Source of the DNA: Acidobacteriaceae bacterium
GTDB taxonomy: Bacteria > Acidobacteriota > Terriglobia > Terriglobales > Acidobacteriaceae
Assembly (NCBI GenBank): GCA_030039675.1
Contig: JASHVE010000274.1
Location: 1 to 40,310, forward strand
Length of the DNA stretch: 40,310 nt
Reading direction: 5' to 3'
Each line of letters opens with the position of its first letter. Position 1 is the first letter of the stretch. The position numbers were made by a program, and so were the translations under genes. The notes under the pieces are model-generated. The model saw only the letters and a list, made by a program, of their open reading frames with translations. It searched no databases and was not told the origin of the DNA. Shown here one piece after another: positions 25,614-33,321 of the stretch.

Positions 25614-26096
25614 ATGGAGCAGACACCACCGGAAGTAGGCGAGCGGCCCCTCCCATTCGCCACTTATCCAACAGACGATACAGAGTTACAGAAGACAATT
25701 TGGAAAGGAAGCAACTGTAGGCGTGGATACGGACGTGAGTACATTCGGAAAACTCACCAGAATTGCTGCGCGTATTGCAATAAACCGCTCATAGAATACT
25801 ACGACGCTTGGGTAACAATGGCTCTTGACCATGTAGTCCCGGTAAGCGTCTGCAAGGATTGGTCGATCCCACCAGAGTTTTGCCGTTCTCTTGCCAATGC
25901 GGTTCTCACGTGTGCGGCGTGCAACGGTTTCGACAACCGTTACAAGCCGTCCTTTGACAAACGCCAAATTACGACGTTTCAGGAATTCTTGACCCTACGA
26001 GGTGAGATATTCATCGAACGGAGAGAGAGAATTTTGAAAAAGCACGAAGAAGAAAAAGAGTTCTTCAAGGAGAAGGTTGCCCAGGCTGACGTTTGA
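25614..26096 (+). CDS. HNH endonuclease-like protein
   Basis: A 160-residue protein with an HNH/zinc-ribbon core: CAYC (52-55), DHVVP with D72-H73, N95 and CAAC (100-103). This CxxC-DH-N-CxxC arrangement is typical of HNH nucleases that cut DNA. A charged helix (RRERILKKHEEEKEFFKEKV) ends the chain. The frame opens upstream at a GTG (25548), but AAGGCGGTG before the ATG at 25614 favours the shorter form. The gene is clearly AT-richer than aroG and lpxB beside it and sits next to hicAB, which suggests an acquired accessory patch. Role (defence, homing or repair) is unknown. Confidence 0.75.
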   Translation: MEQTPPEVGERPLPFATYPTDDTELQKTIWKGSNCRRGYGREYIRKTHQNCCAYCNKPLIEYYDAWVTMALDHVVPVSVCKDWSIPPEFCRSLANAVLTCAACNGFDNRYKPSFDKRQITTFQEFLTLRGEIFIERRERILKKHEEEKEFFKEKVAQADV

Positions 26097-26126
26097 GATC
26101 AGGAAGAGACCTGCTTCTTTTCGTCT

Positions 26127-26450
26127 TTACCGCGCGCTCTCAATCTGCTCGGAGATCCAGCGGCTCAGGCTCACGCCTTCAGCCGCGGCACGCAGAGCTG
26201 CCTTGCGATGCAGTTCCGGCTCGGTACGCACCAGGATCTTGCCATTGAAGGGACGATCGGGCCTCTGGCCGTTCTCGGCGCAAAGCTCCAGATAGCTATC
26301 GATGCTTTCCCGAAAGGCCCGCGACAACTCTCTCGCTGTTGATCCTTCGAAGTGAATGACGTCCCTAAGCCCGGCAACGGTTCCGGAGAAAGTATTTTCT
26401 TCCGGATCGAAGTCGATTGGTCCGGCGGTATACCCCTTGTATTCCATCAT
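26127..26450 (-). CDS. hicB: HicB family antitoxin
   Basis: A 107-residue HicB antitoxin. The N-terminal half (YTAGPIDFDPEENTFSGTVAGLRDVIHFEGSTARELSRAFRESIDSYLEL) is the degenerate RNase-H-like domain that covers the toxin, and the C-terminus (GKILVRTEPELHRKAALRAAAEGVSLSRWISEQI) is a ribbon-helix-helix DNA-binding domain. Its ATG overlaps the TGA of hicA by four bases, so the pair is co-translated. As in other systems it probably represses the hicAB promoter. Confidence 0.9.
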   Translation of the reverse strand: MMEYKGYTAGPIDFDPEENTFSGTVAGLRDVIHFEGSTARELSRAFRESIDSYLELCAENGQRPDRPFNGKILVRTEPELHRKAALRAAAEGVSLSRWISEQIESAR

Positions 26451-26707
26451 GGTTTTACCCCCGCATTGGTGAGAAACTGGCGTACCGCCTCGACCGCACC
26501 CTTCTTCATTTCGGGCCTCGGGTGAGGACGGTGAAAGATTGCGGTTACCCCGTTAAGCCGCGCAGCAACCCGGCTTCCTTCACGCTCGCTTACTTTGCCA
26601 CCCAAAGCCCTAATCAACGATTGGACGGCGGACCAGCGGATATTCGCCTTCGTCGGATGCGCAAAAATCTCGTTCAGCGTGTCTTGCTGCTTTTTATTCA
26701 TGGGCAA
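26447..26707 (-). CDS. hicA: HicA family mRNA interferase toxin
   Basis: An 86-residue HicA toxin, an mRNA-degrading enzyme with a double-stranded-RNA-binding-like fold. It follows the variant with GSR in place of the classical GSH (G44-S45-R46), with LNGVTAIFHRPHPRPE and VEAVRQFLTNAG after it. The usual catalytic His of the GSH motif is therefore not at its standard place; H59 or H62 may substitute. The gene precedes hicB, the common order. An alternative start two codons in (MNKKQQ) is possible. Confidence 0.87.
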   Translation of the reverse strand: MPMNKKQQDTLNEIFAHPTKANIRWSAVQSLIRALGGKVSEREGSRVAARLNGVTAIFHRPHPRPEMKKGAVEAVRQFLTNAGVKP

Positions 26708-26743
26708 AGGAAATCCTAGCCGCTTAATCCCCTGCTGGCAACG

Positions 26744-26753
26744 ATGATATCAT
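26744..26753. promoter_or_regulatory. Possible hicAB operator
   Basis: ATGATATCAT, a 10-bp perfect palindrome 37 bases upstream of hicA, in an AT-rich stretch where the hicAB promoter is expected. Ribbon-helix-helix antitoxins bind such palindromes. No strong -35/-10 pair is evident. Confidence 0.4.
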
Positions 26754-26882
26754 TTTTCGCTATCGTGAAATAGTGACTCATAGGAATCGTGCGGCATCTA
26801 TCGTCAGCTAGAGGGGCGTGGGCCTGCACCGACCCAACCGCTATGATCGTAGGCAGCGCGAGCATCTGCGGCCAACGGATAC

Positions 26883-28100
26883 ATGCCTCCCACTCTCTTC
26901 ATCTCGGCCGGCGAAGCCAGCGGCGAGCACTACGGCGCCCTGCTCATCGCCGCTCTCCGCCGCAAGCTCGGAGAAAACGCCCAATTCTTCGGAATGGGTG
27001 GCCCGCGAATGGAGGCCGCCGGTCTCGAACGCGTGGTGCGCGCCGAAGACATGGCGGTGATGGGTCTGACTGAAGTGTTGCTCCATCTGCCGCGCATCTA
27101 CCGGGAGTTCCGCAAGCTGAAGCGGGCCATCCGCGAGCGCAGGCCGGATGTCGCCGTACTCATCGACTTTCCGGAGATTCACCTCCGGCTGGCCAGGGAG
27201 TTCCACCGGCTGGGCATTCCTGTGATCTACTTTGTGAGCCCGCAGTTGTGGGCCTGGAAGAAGCATCGCATCAAGCTGGTGCAGCGATACGTCAGCCGGA
27301 TGTTGGTGATCTTTCCTTTCGAAGAGCTGTTTTACCGGGAGCGTCGCGTGCAGGCTGAGTTCGTGGGCCATCCATTGGCAGAGCTGCCGCCGCCCGCAGT
27401 CGGCGCCGCCCAGTTTGCGGCGGAAAATGGGCTCGATCCAGCCAAAATCTGGATCGGTTTGCTTCCCGGCAGCCGTGCCGGGGAGATCGGCGATCATCTG
27501 CCGGAGATATTGAAAGCCGCCCGTCTGCTCGCATCGCACCCGGGGGTGGCATTGGAGTTCATCGTGCCGCTGGCGCCTACGCTTCACCCTGCGCAGCGGG
27601 AGGATGTTGCACGCCTTGTTGCTCGGCACGGAACCGGCCTGGCGGTACGGCTGGTGAACGACGCACGCGCAACGCTTGCCCATGCCCGAGCATCCGTCGT
27701 AGCAAGCGGCACTGCAACGGTCGAGGCGGCGCTCATTGGTAATCCCTTTGTGGTCGTGTATCGGGTTTCGCCGCTAACCTATGCCATCGCCAAGCTCTTG
27801 GTGAAGGTGCCGCACGTGGCTATGGCCAACCTGATTGCCGGCAGAAGGGTGGTTCCGGAACTGATTCAGCGTGACTTCACGGCGGCAAATATCGTCCAAC
27901 AGATTGACCTTCTGCTACCCGACGGGGTGCCCCGACAGTCCATGATAGAGGGATTGGGGTCCATTCGTGACGCATTGGGAGTCCGGTCGCCCGGAGGCAG
28001 GAAGGAGCTTCCGGGCGCAATCGAGCGCGTAGCTGCCATTACACTTGAACAACTTGGGGTATCTCTGCGGGCGGCTGCAAACGAGGTTGCGCAGTCTTGA
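26883..28100 (+). CDS. lpxB: Lipid-A-disaccharide synthase
   Basis: A 405-residue GT19 glycosyltransferase that joins UDP-2,3-diacylglucosamine and lipid X in lipid A synthesis, acting at the inner membrane face. Recognisable segments are SAGEASGEHYGALLI at the N-terminus, VLIDFPEIHLRLAREFHRLGIPVIYFVSPQLWAWK, EFVGHPLAE, GLLPGSRAGEI and VASGTATVEAALIGNPFVVVYR. All conserved regions are present, confirming a lipopolysaccharide-bearing organism. TATGAT about 36 bases upstream is a possible -10 element. No other lpx gene adjoins it here. Confidence 0.95.
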   Translation: MPPTLFISAGEASGEHYGALLIAALRRKLGENAQFFGMGGPRMEAAGLERVVRAEDMAVMGLTEVLLHLPRIYREFRKLKRAIRERRPDVAVLIDFPEIHLRLAREFHRLGIPVIYFVSPQLWAWKKHRIKLVQRYVSRMLVIFPFEELFYRERRVQAEFVGHPLAELPPPAVGAAQFAAENGLDPAKIWIGLLPGSRAGEIGDHLPEILKAARLLASHPGVALEFIVPLAPTLHPAQREDVARLVARHGTGLAVRLVNDARATLAHARASVVASGTATVEAALIGNPFVVVYRVSPLTYAIAKLLVKVPHVAMANLIAGRRVVPELIQRDFTAANIVQQIDLLLPDGVPRQSMIEGLGSIRDALGVRSPGGRKELPGAIERVAAITLEQLGVSLRAAANEVAQS

Positions 28101-28155
28101 ACCGGAACGAGAAGCAAATCCACGGAATCACAGTCATTGAAACGGTGGTAATGCG

Positions 28156-30174
28156 ATGATGATCTGGTTGCGTACACGAGAAGCGGGTTCGCGAGTTCGA
28201 AGCTTTCGGCCGATTCTTTTGGCCGTGCTGGGATTGCTGGCGGTCACAGCGCCGGTGCTTGCCCAGAGAGAGCGGGCGGCACTGAATATTACCGGCTATG
28301 TGATCGATGCCGAGCTGGACCCGGCCACGCATCACCTTGCAGCGACCACGACGGTGAGCTTCACCGCTCCGCCGAACCTGGACGTGGTCAACTTCGGCTT
28401 TCATCCGGCACTGAAGATCAGCAAGATCACCGACGCGAGCGGCAAGGTCCTGGACGGAGAACGCACCGCCGACGGATCGATCCGGGTCACCGCTTCATCG
28501 GCTTTCGCCGAGGGCCAGACCACTCGCTGGACCTTCGTCTACGACGGGACTATCACCGGCAATGAGGACGGTCCCATTGAAGGGCTCAAGCTGGCAGCCA
28601 TCCAGGAGCCGATCAGCTATCTGCTATATCCGTCGCGCTGGTTCCCCACCACCGGCTTTATGACCGACCGGTTCACCGCCGAGATGCATATCCGCGTTCC
28701 GCAGGGTGTGCGGGTGTTTGCGAGCGGCAGCACCGGGCCATCGCACTCCGTAACGCTTTCAGATGGCAAACCAGGCGATGAGTACGACTTCAGCTGGAAG
28801 AAGCCTGGGTTCCCGGGAACGGTGATCGCGGGACGGTACGTGGGGCCGGTCTCGGTGGGCCCCGGCAACGTGAAAGTGTATCTCACGGTCAGCCATCAGC
28901 AGTCGGGCAATCAAGTGGCGCAGACAGCGACCCGGGAGTACGACTTCTTTACTGACAGCTTCGGCGAGCTCGAAACCAGCCACCTGAATGTGGTGGAAAT
29001 GCCCGACGACGTGCTCTTTGCCGCATGGGCGCCAGAGCTGGCCGGCATTCCCGGCAATCGTACTGGCGACAAATCTTCAGTGCGCTGGCTGGCCAACACC
29101 ATCGCGCATCAGTGGTGGGGATGCGAAGTGAGCCCGCGCACGTTGAATGACGCTTGGATTACGAATGGCATGTCGCGCTATGGAGAGCTGATGTACGTGG
29201 AAGACGAGAGCGGCCGTAACGCGTTGAAGGCGGCGCTCGAAGACGTGTCGGCCGGCGCGTTGGCTTACGACACCATCCCGCTTTCAAGCGTCGGGCGGAT
29301 GGACCCGTTTTCGCCCCAGTTCCAGTCGATGACACTCGAGAAGGGCGCGATGATCTTTCACATGTTGCGCGGCGAAGTGGGCGACAAGACCTTTCTTCAG
29401 ATTCTCAAGGGAGCGTTGAGCCAGTATACCGATAGCTCGATCCGCACCGCGGACCTGGAAAAGGTGGCCGAAGCGCAGAGCCAGGAGCAGCTTACTCCGT
29501 TCTTTGCGCAGTGGATCGACGGCACGGGCGCGCCGAAGTTCACTGACAAGTATGCAGTCTACCGGCTGGGCAACAACAAAGGGTTCCGCACGATCGGTGA
29601 GATCAACCAGGACCTTGATCTTTTCCGCATGCCCGTTGACCTCCGCATCGAGACGGACGGCAAGACGGTGGACCAGAAGGTTGACGTGGTGGGAACCGAC
29701 ACGCAATACGTAGTGGACACCTTCGGCCGGCCGCGCCGGATCAGCATCGATCCCCAGGACTGGGTGCTCAAGACCACCCCGGATCTGCAGGTGCGGATCT
29801 CGATCCTGAAGGGGCAGCAACTGGTGGCGCAGGGTGACCTGGTGGGGGCGCTCGCCGAGTACCAGAAGGCGCTCACGGCCAATCCGCAGAGTTCGCTGGC
29901 CAGTTACCGCATCGGCGAGGTGCTGTTTACGCAGCGCAACTATCAGGCCAGCGTCAACGCCTTTCGCGACGCGCTGCGCGGGGACGATGAGCCGGCGTGG
30001 ACCGAGGTCTGGAGCCACATCGCCATCGGCAAGATCTTCGATATCACCGGGCAGCGGGACCGCGCGGTAAACGAGTACCGGCTTGCCGTGCAGACCAACG
30101 ACAATACGCAGGGCGCCGTAAACGAAGCTCGACTCTACCTGCAGAAACCTTACACACGGCCCGACAACGAGTGA
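28156..30174 (+). CDS. M1-aminopeptidase-like pseudoenzyme with TPR tail, exported
   Basis: A 672-residue exported protein with a signal peptide (LLAVLGLLAVTAPVLAQ), a beta-rich N-terminal domain, a gluzincin-like domain and a C-terminal TPR pair (about 560-665: GALAEYQKALTANPQSSLASYRIGEVLF and following). The metal site aligns as NTIAHQWWG (314-322) against HELAHQWFG and ITNGMSRY (335-342) against LNEGFASY. His314-equivalent is Asn, the catalytic Glu is Thr315 and the third ligand is Asn337; only His318 is kept. The product is therefore probably not a peptidase. The frame is intact with no frameshift, so it is a conserved pseudoenzyme rather than a decayed gene. Function is unknown. Confidence 0.82.
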   Translation: MMIWLRTREAGSRVRSFRPILLAVLGLLAVTAPVLAQRERAALNITGYVIDAELDPATHHLAATTTVSFTAPPNLDVVNFGFHPALKISKITDASGKVLDGERTADGSIRVTASSAFAEGQTTRWTFVYDGTITGNEDGPIEGLKLAAIQEPISYLLYPSRWFPTTGFMTDRFTAEMHIRVPQGVRVFASGSTGPSHSVTLSDGKPGDEYDFSWKKPGFPGTVIAGRYVGPVSVGPGNVKVYLTVSHQQSGNQVAQTATREYDFFTDSFGELETSHLNVVEMPDDVLFAAWAPELAGIPGNRTGDKSSVRWLANTIAHQWWGCEVSPRTLNDAWITNGMSRYGELMYVEDESGRNALKAALEDVSAGALAYDTIPLSSVGRMDPFSPQFQSMTLEKGAMIFHMLRGEVGDKTFLQILKGALSQYTDSSIRTADLEKVAEAQSQEQLTPFFAQWIDGTGAPKFTDKYAVYRLGNNKGFRTIGEINQDLDLFRMPVDLRIETDGKTVDQKVDVVGTDTQYVVDTFGRPRRISIDPQDWVLKTTPDLQVRISILKGQQLVAQGDLVGALAEYQKALTANPQSSLASYRIGEVLFTQRNYQASVNAFRDALRGDDEPAWTEVWSHIAIGKIFDITGQRDRAVNEYRLAVQTNDNTQGAVNEARLYLQKPYTRPDNE

Positions 30175-30204
30175 CGGGTGTACCGCTGAACATTTGAACG
30201 GCCC

Positions 30205-31074
30205 CTACCGGTGCGCCGCCGGAACGACCTGAGCCTGGCGTGATTCCTGGGTCTGCACCTGGAACTGCGCGAAACCGAAGTCCCGCTCGGTCAAGTGCTG
30301 GCGCATGTTCTTGAACAACAGCAGCCGCGCCTGCATGTTCGCCTCGCCGCCGGTCGGAAGCCACAACCCGCCTTCCACCGGGGCCTGATCGAAGTGAAGG
30401 TTCGAGCCCTTCTGCACGGTGGCAAACAGGCCGCCGGCAATCCGGAAGTTGTCGTTGAAACTCACTTCGAGATGAGCCACCTGCAGGTCGGCTTCATCGA
30501 TCCAGATCGTTCCCTGGAGCTTCTTCGAGGCGTCTTGGACGAGACCATGGGTCTTCGCGTTTTTCCGGCCGATGAAGTCGAAGATGAAGGTCGGCCGGCC
30601 GCGATAGATCTCGCGCCGCGGGTTGCGCACGTCCATCAGGTCGAGCAGCTGGCTGATGCTGAGGCTCTGGTCTTCAAGAAACTGGCCGGGCGGCGTCTTC
30701 TGCGCCTTTTCAATCAGCTTGGTCACACGTTCCTGTTCTTTCTCTTCGTCATGTCCGGTCAGCGGCTGGCCATCCTTCTTCACGAGCCGCTCGATCAGAT
30801 GGCTATTTACAAAGAAGTTGTTGCGCTCTTCGGTTTCAGTCTTTTTCACCCGGCCGGAGGCGTCGATATCCTGGACGGTCTCGACGGAGTTGTAGGTATA
30901 GTTTTCGCGCACCTTCTCGAGCTGCTTCTGGTGTTCGACCACTTCGCGCATAAGTTGGCGGATATCGGGTAGTCGTGAATTCGCGGCTTGTGCGGCCGCG
31001 GTGCAGGGCACCACCAGAGCGGCGAGGACGGCTGCGACGCTGAATCGATGTCGGGCTGGCATAGGCATTCGCAA
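30205..31074 (-). CDS. Exported protein of unknown function
   Basis: A 289-residue exported protein with a signal peptide (residues 1-30, RFSVAAVLAALVVPCTAAAQA). The mature part starts with a helical segment (LPDIRQLMREVVEHQKQLEKVRENYTYNSVETVQDID) and continues as beta-rich repeats (TFIFDFIGRKNAKTHG, GTIWIDEADLQVAHLEVSFNDNF, GGLWLPTGGEANMQARLLLF). The latter half reminds me of LolA/LolB-type lipoprotein carriers or outer-membrane lipoprotein-sorting proteins, a structural guess only. It converges on the M1-like gene with 30 bases between them, and a repeat copy lies upstream. I do not recognise a named family. Confidence 0.65.
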   Translation of the reverse strand: MRMPMPARHRFSVAAVLAALVVPCTAAAQAANSRLPDIRQLMREVVEHQKQLEKVRENYTYNSVETVQDIDASGRVKKTETEERNNFFVNSHLIERLVKKDGQPLTGHDEEKEQERVTKLIEKAQKTPPGQFLEDQSLSISQLLDLMDVRNPRREIYRGRPTFIFDFIGRKNAKTHGLVQDASKKLQGTIWIDEADLQVAHLEVSFNDNFRIAGGLFATVQKGSNLHFDQAPVEGGLWLPTGGEANMQARLLLFKNMRQHLTERDFGFAQFQVQTQESRQAQVVPAAHR

Positions 31075-31121
31075 TGCGCCTGCTAAGTAAGATGCAAGCT
31101 CTCCGATTCGACGCGCAAGAT

Positions 31122-31257
31122 TACAGCGGTTTCACAGTTGCTATAGCATTTTCGGAATTACTGTAGACCGAAAGCATGAACTCAAGTGGCTTTTTCATCA
31201 AGAAAATGTCACCTTCCGCGGCTTCGGCAAGGGCACATCAACTGTGGAACCGCTCTA
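31122..31257. repeat. Palindromic dispersed repeat, copy 4 (hybrid)
   Basis: A 136-bp copy in the opposite orientation. Outer arms tacagcggtttcacagttg and caactgtggaaccgctcta match with 2 mismatches. The right 56 bases equal the reverse complement of the left half of the copy at 6451 except for one base. The other half contains GGAATTACTGTAGACCGAAAG, which resembles the subtype at 5010 (CCGAATTTGTGTAGACCGAAG in reverse). It looks like a recombinant of both subtypes. Confidence 0.9.
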
Positions 31258-31392
31258 GCTTTCCGCTGCCCGAATCTTCGGGTTACGCCGTATGGTGCCA
31301 AAAGTGACCTAAAATGAACGCTATAGTGCGAGAACTTGTGAATTGACTGGACTGATTAGGGCAAGTCGAGGCTCGATCCAACAGGTGTGAAA

Positions 31393-31428
31393 AGCAGAAA
31401 GGCCATCCCGCGGGATGGCCTTTCTGCT
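31393..31428 (-). terminator. Intrinsic terminator of ctpA
   Basis: An 18-bp perfect inverted repeat (31393-31410 with 31411-31428; AGGCCATCCCGCGGGATGGC at the centre) 15 bases after the ctpA stop. On the minus strand it is followed by TTTTCAC, so it is a regular Rho-independent terminator. Confidence 0.9.
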
Positions 31429-31443
31429 CCGTTGGGAACGAAG

Positions 31444-33066
31444 CTATTGCGAACTGCTGTTCGACGCGCTGTTCCGCGCCATGGCTTTTTCCTGCTCGAT
31501 CTTGTGCGCGTTGTCTTCGAGCGCCTGCGCCTCGGGCAAAAACGTCAAGGCCTTCTGGATCATCGGGTCCCAGTCGGCCAGCGTGCGCAATCCCTGCAGC
31601 TGCCCGAACTGGATGGTGAAGATCTTGTCCTTGATGTGCACGGCCAGCCAGTCTTTTGTGCCGTTGATGTCATTGTCGGTGTAATCGATGCCCTGGGTGG
31701 TGAGGAACTTCTTGAAGTCCGCGATCACCGCATCGTCCACCTGGAAGTTCTTGTCAACGGTGTGGTCAGAGACGTACACCGGCGCGAATTGGAAGAAGAC
31801 CTCACGATTGAGCAGCGTATCCTGGAAGGGCGTCGGCTTAGGGCTGTCAATCTTCTCGTCCGGCGTAATGCCGCCGCCGCCATAGACGGTGCGGCCGGAA
31901 TCGGTGAGCTTCACTTCGCGGTTCGTCGAATCCGCCGGCAGAGCGCCCGCGTGGTTGTAGTAGTCGTAGAGCGATAAGCCGGCATAGTTGCGCTGAATCA
32001 GCCGGCCCGACGGCGTGTAGTAGTGATACGTGGTCAGCGCAAGGCCGCTGTTTTCACTCAGGTTGTAGACGGTCTGCACCAGCCCCTTGCCGAAGGTGGT
32101 TTCGCCCACGATCAGGGCCCGGTCGTGATCCTGAAGCGCCCCGGAGACGATCTCCGCCGCGGAGGCCGTGTCGCGGTTTACCAGTACCACGATGGGGAAG
32201 GTCTTGCCGCCATTGCCGTGAGTGGCCGTGTAGTTCTGGTCGGGATACGCGCGGCCGCGCTGAGAGACGATGGTCTGCCCCTTCGCTAATAGGTGGTCGC
32301 ACACATCGACAGCCTGGCTCAACAGGCCACCGGGATTCTCGCGCAGGTCGAGAATCAGTCCCTTTAGGTTGCCAAAGCCGTTGATGGCTTCTTCCATCTC
32401 GTCGCCCGTCGTTTCCTGGAACTGGGTGAGATGAATGTAGCCGACGCCGGGGCGGATCTCGTATTTCAGGTCGATGGAGGGGTGGGGAATCTCATCGCGC
32501 GTGAGGTCGAAGACCAGCGGCTTGGGCTGGCCATAGCGGACGGTCGTGACCTGCACATGGGTGCCTTTGGGTCCTTTCAGAGCCTTGGCTACCTGATCAG
32601 ACGACCAGCCGTCGGTGCTCTTGCCGTCCACCGCCGAGATGATGTCGCCGGGGTGAATGCCCGCGCGATAGGAAGGCGTATCTTCGTAAGGCGTCACCAC
32701 ATAGACCTTGTTGTTCTGCTGCTGGATGACCATGCCCACGCCGTAGTAGTGGCCGCGCTGGTCTTCGCGCAGCCGCGCGTAGGCCTTGGGATCGTAGAAG
32801 TGCGAGTGCGGATCGAGCACCTGCAGCATGCCGGGAATGGCGCCATCGTAGATAGCGGCGTCGGCCCGGTCGCCGGTGATCGGTTCGGCGTAGTTCTGCT
32901 CCACCAGCGCGTAGACGTTGGTGAACGTCTTCAGGCTGTCGCGAAGCTGGCTCTCGTCCTCAGAGGTTTGAGCGCCAACCCTGCGCTGCAGCAGCGTGCC
33001 CGCCACGGCGCAGATAGAGAAAAACAGAATGATGGCAAAGAATGCGCGGCGCGCGCGAGGAGTCAT
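31444..33066 (-). CDS. ctpA: Carboxyl-terminal processing protease, S41 family with PDZ
   Basis: A 540-residue periplasmic serine protease. An N-terminal signal anchor (RRAFFAIILFFSICAVAGTLL) is followed by a helical part, a PDZ domain (YYGVGMVIQQQNNKVYVVTPYEDTPSYRAGIHPGDIISAVDG), and the tail-specific protease core with Ser302 (DTASAAE) and Lys327 (TFGKGLVQ), 25 residues apart as in known Ctp dyads. ILDLRENPGG precedes them. A C-terminal extension of about 150 residues is helical and without assigned domain. GGAGG 11 bases upstream supports the ATG; the frame extends to 33279. The leader of about 190 bases contains terminator-like hairpins, suggesting control by attenuation. Confidence 0.92.
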   Translation of the reverse strand: MTPRARRAFFAIILFFSICAVAGTLLQRRVGAQTSEDESQLRDSLKTFTNVYALVEQNYAEPITGDRADAAIYDGAIPGMLQVLDPHSHFYDPKAYARLREDQRGHYYGVGMVIQQQNNKVYVVTPYEDTPSYRAGIHPGDIISAVDGKSTDGWSSDQVAKALKGPKGTHVQVTTVRYGQPKPLVFDLTRDEIPHPSIDLKYEIRPGVGYIHLTQFQETTGDEMEEAINGFGNLKGLILDLRENPGGLLSQAVDVCDHLLAKGQTIVSQRGRAYPDQNYTATHGNGGKTFPIVVLVNRDTASAAEIVSGALQDHDRALIVGETTFGKGLVQTVYNLSENSGLALTTYHYYTPSGRLIQRNYAGLSLYDYYNHAGALPADSTNREVKLTDSGRTVYGGGGITPDEKIDSPKPTPFQDTLLNREVFFQFAPVYVSDHTVDKNFQVDDAVIADFKKFLTTQGIDYTDNDINGTKDWLAVHIKDKIFTIQFGQLQGLRTLADWDPMIQKALTFLPEAQALEDNAHKIEQEKAMARNSASNSSSQ

Positions 33067-33169
33067 AAGCAGACCAAACCTCCGACTGGCGGCTGCACCC
33101 GGCATCTTGCTGCGGTTGCCCGTTCCCTTCGTTCGAACCGGTTCCGGAGAGGCCGGAAGGACGCACGAT

Positions 33170-33205
33170 AAAAATTCGCCTTGCCCGGACTCTCTCCGGC
33201 AAGGC
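33170..33205 (-). terminator. Terminator-like hairpin inside the ctpA leader
   Basis: On the minus strand GCCTTGCCGGA (33205-33195), a GAGAG loop and TCCGGGCAAGGC (33189-33178, one bulged base) are followed by GAATTTTTATC. The predicted transcription start is at about 33255, so a transcript of roughly 85 bases would end here before reaching ctpA. A second, weaker hairpin ends in seven Ts (33222-33216). Confidence 0.65.
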
Positions 33206-33261
33206 TTGGGAAGTGAAAAAAACCGCTTATAGAGCCCGTAAAGCCGTCTTGGGCTAAGAAA

Positions 33262-33267
33262 AGTATA
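33262..33267 (-). promoter_or_regulatory. -10 element of ctpA
   Basis: TATACT on the minus strand, 195 bases upstream of the ctpA start and just upstream of the leader hairpins. The -35 region is not consensus. Confidence 0.5.
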
Positions 33268-33321
33268 GCACCCTCGCATTTAGACGCCGGCAGGCAGGTT
33301 TCGGCTACCCAAAACCACAGG

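Noticed and set aside
5010-31257. CRISPR array
   Set aside because: The repeats are few, about 118 bp, palindromic and kilobases apart; there are no regular spacers and no cas genes.
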